From Longirhabdus pacifica (GTDB lineage: Bacteria; Bacillota; Bacilli; Paenibacillales; DSM-105158), in assembly GCF_004115085.1 (NCBI RefSeq), contig NZ_QXJP01000008.1, positions 1 through 64,000 on the forward strand: a stretch of 64,000 bases of DNA, given 5' to 3'. The notes under the pieces were generated by a model. It did not search any database. It saw nothing but the letters and a program-made list of their open reading frames with translations, and was not told where the DNA came from. Positions 24,637 to 32,753 of this stretch are shown piece after piece (the first letter of the stretch is position 1; each line of letters opens with the position of its first letter). A program made the translations under genes and the position numbers.

Positions 24637-26165
24637 TAAAACTTCCATGCTTCATTATAATATTGCATTAAGATGGGGTCATTGATCGTATTCGGTCTTA
24701 GCTTCAGCACGCTTCCATTCTCTTCAATGTACTCATCCTCATCTTCACCAAATGAAAATAACAATGGCAGCACTTCATTATTAAGATATTTTGTATCTAC
24801 TTCCACTTGTAAATGGTTTATATCCAATGGGTTACGGGTAGCGAGCGTAAAGCCCCAGTTTCCAAACGAAGGAACTTCTACATGATAACTTTGCGCGTGT
24901 AAGCCCGCTTCCTTAATCGTCGTATGAATCGTCCAAAACGCCTTCACCGCATGCAGTGGGCTCGTGGATTGGATAGCAGCGGCACCATCTGGAGCCAGGC
25001 GTTTTTGTACCATATTGTAAAATTGCAAAGTATACAATTTATTCAACGCTTCACTATTCGGATCAGGCAAGTCGACGATAATCACATCGTACAAACTGCG
25101 ATCCTGCATCATAAATTGAAATGCATCCTCATGAATGATGCGCAGCTTATCACTTTGCAGCGACCCTTCATGCACCGCAGTTAACAGAGGGTCTTCTTTC
25201 GCAAATTGTACAAATTCCTCATCTAAATCCACCATCGTCACTTGTCCCACATCATCATATTTGAGCAGTTCACGCATCACAATGCCATCGCCACCGCCTA
25301 AAATTAAAATATGTTGATGCGCTTTAGCTGCACTCATAGCGGGATGCACCAAAGCTTCATGGTAACGATGTTCATCCGATGAAGAAAATTGAATGTTGCC
25401 ATTCAAATACAGTCTCGTATCTGGCCCTTCTTTCGTCACAACGACGCGCTGATAACTTGTATCGAAAGAACGCACAATTTGATCACGATATAATTTTTGT
25501 TCGAATATAGATACGTAGCTTTCTCCAAACCAAAATCCAGCGAATAAAAGTAAAAACAAGGCCATATTTAAACCTTTAAGCCATTTGCTGTTCACCATTT
25601 CATTACGGAAAGCATAAATAAGCCAAATGGCCACTGCAATGTTGATCATGCCGATGAGAAAAGCAGTTTTAATAAGACCGAGCCACGGACGAAGTAAAAA
25701 AACAAACGCAAGCGCACCAACTAAGCTTCCAGCATAATCAGAAAATAAAACTCTTGCCGTACTCTTGTTTAACTCTACGCCAATTTCACTCGCTCTGCGA
25801 ATTAAAATCGGTACTTCTAGCCCCGTTAACATGCCAATAATTAAGGTGACCAAATACAAGTAAAATTGTCCTGCTGTAAAATCTCCATAAGCTAAAATAA
25901 AAAATAAAACGAAGGATGAACATCCTCCGATTACTCCAATCAACAATTCAATTTGCACAAAGCGACGAATGAGTTGCTTCATCACTTTTTCACTAAGTGC
26001 AGAACCAATGCCCATCCCGCTCAAAAACAATCCAATCGTGAGGGCATATTGCTTTACGCTGTCCCCAAGTGTGTACGAGCCAAGTGCTCCAAGCATAACC
26101 TGAAAAACGATACCACAAATGGAGACGATACCACTAGCAATATAGATTTTTCTTGTATTCGTCAT
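24633..26165 (-). CDS. speE: polyamine aminopropyltransferase (spermidine synthase) with N-terminal membrane domain
   Basis: The protein is 510 residues, far longer than the usual 280. About seven hydrophobic segments (residues 1-225) precede a spermidine-synthase fold. That fold has QRVVVTKEGPDTRLYLNGNIQFSSSDEHRYHEALVHPAM, the decarboxylated-SAM loop ILILGGGDG, MVDLDEEFVQ and VIIVDLPDPNSEALNKLYT. Membrane-fused SpeE proteins are found in many bacteria, and their product may be spermidine or another aminopropylated amine. It ends an operon that starts with pspA (pspA, DUF4247, DUF350, DUF4178, speE), which suggests a role in envelope stress rather than bulk polyamine supply. No SAM decarboxylase gene is nearby. 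Confidence 0.88.
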   Translation of the reverse strand: MTNTRKIYIASGIVSICGIVFQVMLGALGSYTLGDSVKQYALTIGLFLSGMGIGSALSEKVMKQLIRRFVQIELLIGVIGGCSSFVLFFILAYGDFTAGQFYLYLVTLIIGMLTGLEVPILIRRASEIGVELNKSTARVLFSDYAGSLVGALAFVFLLRPWLGLIKTAFLIGMINIAVAIWLIYAFRNEMVNSKWLKGLNMALFLLLFAGFWFGESYVSIFEQKLYRDQIVRSFDTSYQRVVVTKEGPDTRLYLNGNIQFSSSDEHRYHEALVHPAMSAAKAHQHILILGGGDGIVMRELLKYDDVGQVTMVDLDEEFVQFAKEDPLLTAVHEGSLQSDKLRIIHEDAFQFMMQDRSLYDVIIVDLPDPNSEALNKLYTLQFYNMVQKRLAPDGAAAIQSTSPLHAVKAFWTIHTTIKEAGLHAQSYHVEVPSFGNWGFTLATRNPLDINHLQVEVDTKYLNNEVLPLLFSFGEDEDEYIEENGSVLKLRPNTINDPILMQYYNEAWKFY

Positions 26166-26192
26166 GATACATCGATCCTCATCCTACCTTCA

Positions 26193-26714
26193 CTAACTGC
26201 CAAGGTGAATTTTAATTTCTTTGCTTTTAATCGGGTATCCTTTGCTCACTTCGAGGTCTCCGCCCCACTTCTCCACAGATAAATAACGCTCTTCTTCATC
26301 TGCTTCAAATTCCCAGTATTGTACTTGCTGACCTACAACAGCGCCAGCTTGCCCATCGACTTCTACAATTCTAGCCGTTCCTTGCTCCTCCAGATAATAC
26401 GTATCTCCGTCCATGTCCATTTTATCTGGTACTTTCGTGATTTTCGTTTTCACTTTTTGATACACACCAAGCTCTAATTCATCATCCATCTCGGCAGAGA
26501 GCCATATATTTTGCTGGTCTCCTTTGAGTTGATATGCGTACCATTTGTATCCACCGTGATCGTACACGATTTTACCGATGACAACGTAATCTTCTAAATC
26601 ATATTCAACAATATCATTGACTCTTAGGTGAAATACTTGTTCCTCTACTGGTCTTAGACCTCGACTAGGTTTCGTTTCTTTGTCTTTCTTTTTAAAAAAT
26701 CTTGAAAAAACCAA
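26193..26714 (-). CDS. DUF4178 domain protein
   Basis: The protein is 173 residues. A short basic N-terminus (MVFSRFFKKKDKETK) is followed by one DUF4178-type beta domain (FHLRVNDIVEYDLEDYVVIGKIVYDHGGYKWYAYQLKGDQQNIWLSAEMDDE...WGGDLEVSKGYPI). It has no membrane segment. Genes of this family often sit with DUF350, PspA-like and spermidine-synthase genes, exactly as here. The biochemical function is unknown. Confidence 0.8.
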   Translation of the reverse strand: MVFSRFFKKKDKETKPSRGLRPVEEQVFHLRVNDIVEYDLEDYVVIGKIVYDHGGYKWYAYQLKGDQQNIWLSAEMDDELELGVYQKVKTKITKVPDKMDMDGDTYYLEEQGTARIVEVDGQAGAVVGQQVQYWEFEADEEERYLSVEKWGGDLEVSKGYPIKSKEIKIHLGS

Positions 26715-26755
26715 TATCGATTCCTCCTCTTATTTATGTATCAGCCTTACTTTAT

Positions 26756-27163
26756 TTAAGTAATACTTGCACCGATAACGTACGATACACCGATAGATAT
26801 AAATAAAGAGATTAACCCTACTGCGGTATTTCCTTTTTCAATTTCTTCATCCACTTTAAATCCTGTCGTTAAAAATTCAAAAATAAAATAAGCTAAAAGT
26901 AGTAAAACAAATCCAAAACCGCCCCACACTACTGTTTTTAGTATCGTGTCATTGTGTTCAATAGAAAAGCGGAAGACGTTCGCGATACCAAATATTTTAC
27001 CGCCAGTAGCCATCGCAACGGCAACATTTCCTTGTCTAATTTGCACCCAATTTTTATATTTCGTTACAATTTCAAAAATCACCAAACTAATCACAATGGC
27101 GATGATTGCGATCATAAAATATGCTGCGGTTAACAAAAAATCATTTTCATAAATAAAATCCAT
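26756..27163 (-). CDS. DUF350 membrane protein
   Basis: The protein is 135 residues from the ATG at 27163, after GAGGAGGG. It has four hydrophobic segments in two similar halves, each with a GN-x-AV-x-(A/G) motif (RQGNVAVAMATGGKIFG and EKGNTAVGLISLF), as in YjfL/DUF350 proteins. It belongs to the pspA-speE operon. It probably forms an oligomeric membrane protein; the function is unknown. Confidence 0.85.
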   Translation of the reverse strand: MDFIYENDFLLTAAYFMIAIIAIVISLVIFEIVTKYKNWVQIRQGNVAVAMATGGKIFGIANVFRFSIEHNDTILKTVVWGGFGFVLLLLAYFIFEFLTTGFKVDEEIEKGNTAVGLISLFISIGVSYVIGASIT

Positions 27164-27218
27164 ATATACCCTCCTCGTATCGTTGCAAAACATTCACTTG
27201 TTTAACATGCAGATCGTT

Positions 27219-27803
27219 TTATTTCCCTACTCCTGGTCCGCCTCCACGCACCGAAGCATTGGATGATCCAAAGCGAATCGTACCAGTATTGCCTACAGTT
27301 TTCGTATATTTGCCGTCATTATTTACATAGCCGCCGTATCCACCAGTACCTTTTCTGTTTCTGGCAATGTCGAATAAATCATCCACGATACTAACAAGAA
27401 GGTACGTTTCCAACAAAGACATACTAAAATGATTGCGTACAAATTTTTGATCGTATACTTCAATTAACGTATCGGTAGGACTGTTCGCATCAGGCATCAA
27501 TTGAACAAGTTCTTCATCGTAGACTAGAAACATTCTTTCTTCCTTAAGCGGACTAGTTTGGACAGGATTCTTCCACCCTTGAATTTGGTTAGAAACTTGT
27601 TCTACGTCAGTGCCCTGCGCTCGATATACCATCGCCTTCGAGCCGTCGTCCGTTTCTATGTTGTCTTCAAACTCGTATGCATTGTTTAAATACGTATTCA
27701 ATGCAGAATTTCCACAAGCAGATAATACAAGTGCAAAACAAAGTAGAACGGCTATCATCGCTCCTAATCGTTTTGGAATATGAAACACCACCTTATTGTA
27801 CAT
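27219..27803 (-). CDS. DUF4247 lipoprotein
   Basis: The protein is 194 residues. The signal peptide ends in the lipobox LSAC at about residues 27-30, so the mature protein is a membrane-anchored lipoprotein. The body contains LEVYDQKFVRNHFS-like DUF4247 segments and a Gly-rich tail (RKGTGGYGGYVNNDGKY...SVRGGGPGVGK). The start at 27803 has GGGGAAA upstream at slightly long spacing. A sigma-A-type promoter and a terminator lie between it and pspA, so it may be expressed separately as well as by read-through. Confidence 0.78.
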   Translation of the reverse strand: MYNKVVFHIPKRLGAMIAVLLCFALVLSACGNSALNTYLNNAYEFEDNIETDDGSKAMVYRAQGTDVEQVSNQIQGWKNPVQTSPLKEERMFLVYDEELVQLMPDANSPTDTLIEVYDQKFVRNHFSMSLLETYLLVSIVDDLFDIARNRKGTGGYGGYVNNDGKYTKTVGNTGTIRFGSSNASVRGGGPGVGK

Positions 27804-27828
27804 AACTGTTATTTCCCCAGCTTTTTTT

Positions 27829-27857
27829 ATTATAACCTACGATTAGACGTACAGAAA
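27829..27857 (-). promoter_or_regulatory. candidate sigma-A promoter before the DUF4247 gene
   Basis: On the minus strand TTTCTG, 17 bases, TATAAT. It starts at the edge of the pspA terminator and would drive DUF4247, DUF350, DUF4178 and speE independently of pspA. Confidence 0.5.
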
Positions 27858-27881
27858 GGTGAGGAATGGACGCCTCACCTT
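27851..27881 (-). terminator. terminator or attenuator after pspA
   Basis: AAGGTGAGG pairs with CCTCACCTT (nine perfect pairs) with TTTCTG after it on the minus strand. It lies about 40 bp after the pspA stop, inside the gene cluster, and could lower expression of downstream genes relative to pspA. Confidence 0.75.
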
Positions 27882-27916
27882 ATTTATTATACATGATGTA
27901 TATGGATGGTATATGC

Positions 27917-28588
27917 TTATTTAGTATCTTTATTTAACTCTGCTTTCAAAGCTGCCAATTCATCATCCACATCACTGGAGCCTAATGCATCTAATTCATC
28001 ATCCAAGCTGCGATTGGATTTTTTCAATTCTCCACTTGCTTCTGCTTCCGCTTCCATCTGCATCACTTTGTCGTTCATGCGATCAAAGCCTTTCACTCCT
28101 GAACCTTTACCGAATCCTGACATCGTTTGATTGATTTTTTTCTGTGCTTTTGCGGTTTCAGCACGTGCAACGAGCGTGTCTTTTCGGTTTTTCATTTTTT
28201 CGAATTCGTCTTTCATCTCTTTCAATTGTGCACGAAGATTATCTGCATTGGACTTTGCATTTTCATATTGCGTACGGAAATCTTCTGCTTTTTGCTCGTG
28301 TTCTTTTTTATCTTCCAACGCTCTACGAGCTAAGTCTTCATTTCCAGATGCAAGTGCCTTTTTCGCTTGCTCCATTCGCTTGTCAACCATTTCCTGCGCT
28401 TCTTCTGCTTGATGTTTCAATTTTTTCTCTACTGCAATTTGTTTTGCTACCGCAATTTCCGCTTCTGCTATATCATCTTCCATATCTCTAATATATTGAC
28501 TGACCATTTTTACTGGATCTTCAGCTTTATCAATCACATCGTTAATTGCAGCTGAAGAGATGTCACGAATACGTTTAAAAATTCCCAT
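27917..28588 (-). CDS. pspA: PspA/IM30/LiaH family membrane-stress protein
   Basis: The 223-residue protein is almost entirely coiled coil. The N-terminal amphipathic helix MGIFKRIRDISSAAINDVIDKAEDPVKMVSQYIRDMEDDI is the PspA hallmark. PspA proteins form ESCRT-III-like assemblies on damaged membranes and limit proton leakage. It is driven by a clear sigma-W promoter 55 bp upstream. The first gene of a five-gene cluster, it corresponds in role to B. subtilis pspA (ydjF). Confidence 0.93.
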   Translation of the reverse strand: MGIFKRIRDISSAAINDVIDKAEDPVKMVSQYIRDMEDDIAEAEIAVAKQIAVEKKLKHQAEEAQEMVDKRMEQAKKALASGNEDLARRALEDKKEHEQKAEDFRTQYENAKSNADNLRAQLKEMKDEFEKMKNRKDTLVARAETAKAQKKINQTMSGFGKGSGVKGFDRMNDKVMQMEAEAEASGELKKSNRSLDDELDALGSSDVDDELAALKAELNKDTK

Positions 28589-28648
28589 TCCTTTTTTCCT
28601 CCTAATGATAACGTATTTCCAAAATGAAATACTGTTTTGTTATTATGT

Positions 28649-28676
28649 TATACGACAAACTTTACTTATGGTTTCA
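28649..28676 (-). promoter_or_regulatory. sigma-W promoter of pspA
   Basis: On the minus strand TGAAAC, 16 bases, CGTATA. This matches the established sigma-W consensus (TGAAAC-N16-CGTA) in sequence and spacing. Confidence 0.9.
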
Positions 28677-28732
28677 TAAACTTCCAGCTTATTATCGTTC
28701 ATGTTGTAATGTACTTATATGGATATAGGATA

Positions 28733-28767
28733 AGTAGTAAAGGCTGTAAAGATATGAAAATACAGCC
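28733..28767 (-). terminator. terminator of the yuaF-floT operon
   Basis: GGCTGTA pairs with TACAGCC across a 12-base loop, followed by TTTACTACTT on the minus strand, about 15 bp after the flotillin stop. The tail is weak. Confidence 0.55.
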
Positions 28768-28780
28768 CTATATGATGAGG

Positions 28781-30238
28781 TTATTGAGATTGTTTATCTG
28801 TTAATTTCTTTACTAATTGATTCATATCTATACCTGACACATCTTTCACCATTTCTGGAGCTGTGGCCATCAGCTGCGTTACATAATTACTTAAACGCGC
28901 TGCTCCTTCTCCATTGCCTGTATCTACTACCGTAATTTTATCTACATTTTGCAACGGAAGCGCAATTTTCTCCGCTAATTCTGGTAACATGCGAACGATA
29001 ATATCGACGATAGCTGCATCATCAAATTTCTCAAATGCTTCCGCAAGTTTCTCTTTCGCTTCGGCTTCTGCTAAACCTTGCAAGCGAATAACATCAGCTT
29101 CTGCCGTACCTTTTGCTCTCTCTGCTTCTGCGATCGCAAGACCGTCCAAACGTTTTTGTTCTGCATTCGCTTTTGCTTCCGCTTCAATTTTATATTGCAA
29201 CGCATCTGCTTGCGTAAGCTGTCTTGCTTTTTCTGCTTCTGCGGCTTGCACTACTGCATAGCGATCGGCATCTGCTTTTTTCTTTACTTCGGAATCATAT
29301 TGCTTTTCACGACGAGAAATTTCTTTCTCTTCGATATCAATTTGTTTCTCTTTACGAACAAGTTCTACTTTCATTTGTTCTTCCACCACTTGCTGTTTAG
29401 ATATCGCTTCTTGCACATGATACGCTTGGTCTGCTTCTGCTTTTGCCATATCTTGATCTTTCTTAAACTCAGCTACTTTCAATTCTTTTTCTTTTGCCGC
29501 TTCCGCCACATTTGTATCGCGAAGTAGTTCTGCTTTCATCCCTTCTTCGTCGGCAAGCGCCTTTTTAATTCTAGAATCTCTCACTGCGTTTGCTTCTGCG
29601 ATATCTGCGTCTCTTTTTACTGCTGCGATTCTTGGTTTTCCTAATGCATCCAAATAACCGTGTTTGTCACGTACATCTTTAATCGTGAAGGATACGATGG
29701 ATAGACCCATTCGTTTCAAATCTCTTGCAGCTACTTCCTGTACTTCTTGTGCAAATTTGTCACGATTACGATAAATTTCTTCTACCGTCATGGAACCGAG
29801 TATCGCACGCAGATGACCTTCTAGTACTTCCTGTGCTTCAAGCACTAATTCGGAAGATTTTTTACCTAAAAATTGCTCAGCAGCCGTCGCAATTTCTTCT
29901 ACTGCACTACCGATTTTAATAATAGCTACCCCATCTGACATGACAGGTACACCTTGTTCGGTATACACTTCTGGAGTGGAAACGTCCAGTTTGTGAGATA
30001 GCAACGATAAAAATTCAGATTGCTGAAAAATAGGTAGAATAAACGCACCGCCACCTCTTACGATCTTAATACTTCTTCCACTTTGATCAGAAATCACATT
30101 TTTACTTCCTAACATCGAACCGGTTACAATCATCGCTTCATCTGCACCAACCGTCTTATACCGAGCCCAAAATGCCAATCCTAATATCACTATAATTCCA
30201 ATAATAACTACCGGTACCCCATACGCGAAAACACCCAT
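28781..30238 (-). CDS. floT: flotillin-like scaffold protein
   Basis: This 485-residue flotillin has an N-terminal membrane hairpin (VPVVIIGIIVILGLAFWARY), an SPFH/band-7 domain (VGADEAMIVTGSMLG...EQGVPVMSDGVAIIKIGS...MTVEEIYRNRDKFAQEVQEVAARDLKRMGLSIVSFTIKDVRD), and a long Ala/Glu-rich coiled coil with AEA repeats (residues about 210-420). Flotillins organise ordered membrane microdomains. It follows the NfeD-type gene by 75 bp, as yuaG follows yuaF in B. subtilis, and shares its sigma-W promoter. Confidence 0.95.
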   Translation of the reverse strand: MGVFAYGVPVVIIGIIVILGLAFWARYKTVGADEAMIVTGSMLGSKNVISDQSGRSIKIVRGGGAFILPIFQQSEFLSLLSHKLDVSTPEVYTEQGVPVMSDGVAIIKIGSAVEEIATAAEQFLGKKSSELVLEAQEVLEGHLRAILGSMTVEEIYRNRDKFAQEVQEVAARDLKRMGLSIVSFTIKDVRDKHGYLDALGKPRIAAVKRDADIAEANAVRDSRIKKALADEEGMKAELLRDTNVAEAAKEKELKVAEFKKDQDMAKAEADQAYHVQEAISKQQVVEEQMKVELVRKEKQIDIEEKEISRREKQYDSEVKKKADADRYAVVQAAEAEKARQLTQADALQYKIEAEAKANAEQKRLDGLAIAEAERAKGTAEADVIRLQGLAEAEAKEKLAEAFEKFDDAAIVDIIVRMLPELAEKIALPLQNVDKITVVDTGNGEGAARLSNYVTQLMATAPEMVKDVSGIDMNQLVKKLTDKQSQ

Positions 30239-30312
30239 TCAAACCACTCCTTATAAATTATGAATAATATGAAACAGTATAAAATAAAAAATTGATTAAC
30301 AAAAGTACATGA

Positions 30313-30846
30313 TTATAATTCATCTTCTTTCAAAGGAGAGACGTACAGCGCCCCTTCTCTTTCTTCGACAACGACAACCTTTTGTCCTAGTGCAATTTCC
30401 TTTTGATCAAAACTTGCTGCAATTTCATATACGTTACCTGTTTTTGATTTGATTTCCACTTGACCAAATCCATCATTCGGCACAGGAATAGATACTTCTC
30501 CTAGTTGACCTACTAAATCTTGAATCGAAAACGCTAATGAGTTTTCTGCTTTTGACATCGGTTTAATGTAAAGGATGTAACTCATAACGGAAGCAATAAC
30601 AGCAATGCAGAGTGAAAGAAGGAAAATGATAGAGGATGATAACGAACTAAATTGATCCAATAGCAAACCACTACCACCAAATGCCGCTAACCCACCTACA
30701 ATCGTTAGTGGCTGTATGAATGCCAGTTCAAACGATAAAAAATCGAATATACCGTCAAATATACCTCCTACGATATCACCGAAAACAACGGTGACTACTA
30801 CAAATAGTACACCGAAAATAAAACATCCTAAGTATAATGTAGCCAA
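30313..30846 (-). CDS. yuaF: NfeD-like membrane protein (YuaF type)
   Basis: The protein is 177 residues from a TTG at 30846, which has AAAGGAGG seven bases upstream; the longer frame to 30933 has no such site and would exceed the family length of about 175. The first residues (ATLYLGCFIFGVLFVVVTVVFGD) match the YuaF start. Three or four membrane segments precede a soluble C-terminal OB-fold domain (LVGQLGEVSIPVPNDGFGQVEIKSKTGNVYEIAASFDQKEIALGQKVVVVE). It works with flotillin, is regulated by sigma-W, and is the first gene of the operon. Confidence 0.9.
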   Translation of the reverse strand: MATLYLGCFIFGVLFVVVTVVFGDIVGGIFDGIFDFLSFELAFIQPLTIVGGLAAFGGSGLLLDQFSSLSSSIIFLLSLCIAVIASVMSYILYIKPMSKAENSLAFSIQDLVGQLGEVSIPVPNDGFGQVEIKSKTGNVYEIAASFDQKEIALGQKVVVVEEREGALYVSPLKEDEL

Positions 30847-30924
30847 GTGCAAATCCTCCTTTCCATTCCAATCACGTGATGGAAGCATTGTTTTATGTTT
30901 TATGTTGTTTGCTTCACAATTAAT

Positions 30925-30952
30925 AATACGCAAATAGGAGTGAATGGTTTCA
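30925..30952 (-). promoter_or_regulatory. sigma-W promoter of yuaF-floT
   Basis: On the minus strand TGAAAC, 16 bases, CGTATT, about 75 bp before the TTG start. It is a perfect fit to the sigma-W consensus, like the promoter before pspA. The B. subtilis yuaFGI operon is likewise sigma-W dependent. Confidence 0.92.
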
Positions 30953-30957
30953 TTTTT

Positions 30958-31174
30958 TTGACAAATAAAACAAAAATGCGATAATTACTCCTGTATAATC
31001 AAGATAACGCTAAATAACTTTTGATTACGCTTGATTATACTTTTCTCTATTCATACGAATCAGCATACACTAGCATAGACGTTATGTCTGTACATCACGA
31101 TCATCATCTATGCATACTACAACTTTGCTGCAACATAACGAAAGTAGATTGCCGTATATCATGGACAATCTACT
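30958..31174 (+). ncRNA. possible small RNA: plus-strand promoter to hairpin, no ORF
   Basis: TTGACA at 30958, 17 bases, ATAATT, and a second TATAAT at 30994, point rightward into about 200 bases without any plus-strand gene. The stretch ends at a nine-pair stem AGTAGATTG/CAATCTACT (31143-31174). The hairpin may equally be the terminator of the minus-strand gene at 31220, since TTTCGTT follows it on that strand. The RNA is a hypothesis only. Confidence 0.25.
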
Positions 31175-31219
31175 ATATTAACGTTGTCAATATATGATGG
31201 GTGAATGACTTCCCCTACT

Positions 31220-31540
31220 TTATCCTGTATGATCACCAAAAAACATTTCATGTGCAAGCGCAGTCTGTACAGTAGACTCTTCTTCTGTTAATTTGCGGAT
31301 GAGATCCATCTCTACTTTCGTAACCTCTTCGTTTTCCACTATTTCTGCAATACTTGCGGTAATTTGCACGATAGCGATAGCTTTGTTATTTGGAGTATAA
31401 GCAATCACCTTTTGTCCTGTTGGATATACACGAAGTCCTTTTTTTACCATCGCTGTCTTACCGTATTCCAATAATTCATGCAGTTCCTGTTCCGATTTAA
31501 ATTTACATACACTATTAAATTCAGTTGAAAATCCCATCAT
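31220..31540 (-). CDS. small conserved-looking protein, possibly DUF2584-like
   Basis: The protein is 106 residues, starting MMGFSTEFNSVCKFKSEQELHELL. The core KTAMVKKGLRVYPTGQKVIAYTPNNKAIAIVQITASIAEI is a compact alpha/beta domain with a GxRVYP element that reminds me of DUF2584, without certainty. It has no signal peptide or membrane segment. A GGAGAATGG site precedes the ATG pair. It is monocistronic; the function is unknown. Confidence 0.6.
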   Translation of the reverse strand: MMGFSTEFNSVCKFKSEQELHELLEYGKTAMVKKGLRVYPTGQKVIAYTPNNKAIAIVQITASIAEIVENEEVTKVEMDLIRKLTEEESTVQTALAHEMFFGDHTG

Positions 31541-31620
31541 CCATTCTCCTTTACACTACGATATATAATTAGAACATAAGCTTTCACCATGATATGACAT
31601 CATTCAGATAGAGCATATGC

Positions 31621-32706
31621 TTACTCTAGTTCATATCGAAGCTGATTTTTATGCTTAAATCTTTCTATAGAGAGTGTAATTAACGTATCTAATAGTTTTG
31701 TATAACTTACCCCGCTGGCTTGCCATAACATGGGATACATACTATAAGGTGTGAATCCAGGCATCGTATTAATTTCATTAATGTAAACTTTGTCGTTATC
31801 ACGGCCGATAAAGAAATCTACTCTAGATAAACCACTTCCATCAATGGCTTGAAAGGCTCTAATGGCAAGCTGCTGAATATATTGTACCTGCTCTGAAGGT
31901 AGCTCAGCAGGAATGATCATCTCTGTTTTGCCTTCTTTATACTTGGCGTTATAATCATAAAATTCTCCGTCTGAACCTATTTCACCCAGTACAGAAGCCT
32001 CTGGATTGTCATTTCCAAGCACACCCACTTCGATTTCTCTACCATCCACAAATTCTTCCACGATCACTTTATGATCAAATTGAAGTGCATAAGACACTGC
32101 CTCCATTAATTGTTCCCTTGTCTGTACTTTACTAATGCCCACACTGGAACCTAGGTTTGCTGGTTTAACAAAACATGGATATCCAAGCGTCACTTCAATT
32201 TCCATAATGTAGTATTCGGCATTATTTTCCCATTGGTTTCGGTTAAAGTAACGATATAAACTTTGTGGCAACCCAGATTCCGCGAAAATTTTCTTCATCA
32301 TCACTTTGTCCATCCCTACAGCAGATGCCAACACGCCACACCCTACGTATGGCATTTGCAGCATCTCAAAGAAACCTTGTATCGTACCATCTTCACCGTA
32401 TGTACCATGCAGCAAAGGGAACATGACATCAATGGACTGATCTTTATCCTTATGTTGGCCCAATAAAGTTGGCAGCGGACTTGCTAAAGATTCCCCTTGT
32501 TCTTGTAATAATAACTGTGATTGTTGTTGTAAAGGTGCGGATAATGGGCTGCTGCTAAACCAATGACCTTCTTTATTAATGTAAAATGGAACGACTTCAT
32601 ATCGCTCAAAATCTAATGAGGAAATGACCGAAAATGCTGTCGTTAAGGAGACTTCATGTTCCCCTGATCTTCCACCGTACACAATCCCCACTCTTGTTTT
32701 TTTCAT
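31621..32706 (-). CDS. ddl: D-alanine--D-alanine ligase
   Basis: This 361-residue ATP-grasp enzyme makes the D-Ala-D-Ala end of the peptidoglycan precursor. The start is the ATG at 32706, six bases after GGAGG. Motifs are VGIVYGGRSGEHEVSL, HGTYGEDGTIQGFFEMLQMPYVGCGVLAS, PCFVKPANLGSSVGISKV, EEFVDGREIEVGVLG and the metal-binding INEINTMPGFTPYSMYP. The length is normal. The tyrosine in the PYVGCG/FYDYNAKY region fits a D-Ala-D-Ala rather than D-lactate ligase. Confidence 0.95.
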   Translation of the reverse strand: MKKTRVGIVYGGRSGEHEVSLTTAFSVISSLDFERYEVVPFYINKEGHWFSSSPLSAPLQQQSQLLLQEQGESLASPLPTLLGQHKDKDQSIDVMFPLLHGTYGEDGTIQGFFEMLQMPYVGCGVLASAVGMDKVMMKKIFAESGLPQSLYRYFNRNQWENNAEYYIMEIEVTLGYPCFVKPANLGSSVGISKVQTREQLMEAVSYALQFDHKVIVEEFVDGREIEVGVLGNDNPEASVLGEIGSDGEFYDYNAKYKEGKTEMIIPAELPSEQVQYIQQLAIRAFQAIDGSGLSRVDFFIGRDNDKVYINEINTMPGFTPYSMYPMLWQASGVSYTKLLDTLITLSIERFKHKNQLRYELE

Positions 32707-32753
32707 GTTCAACCTCCGTCAACTCGTTATGATGTATATACTTATTTCGTTAT

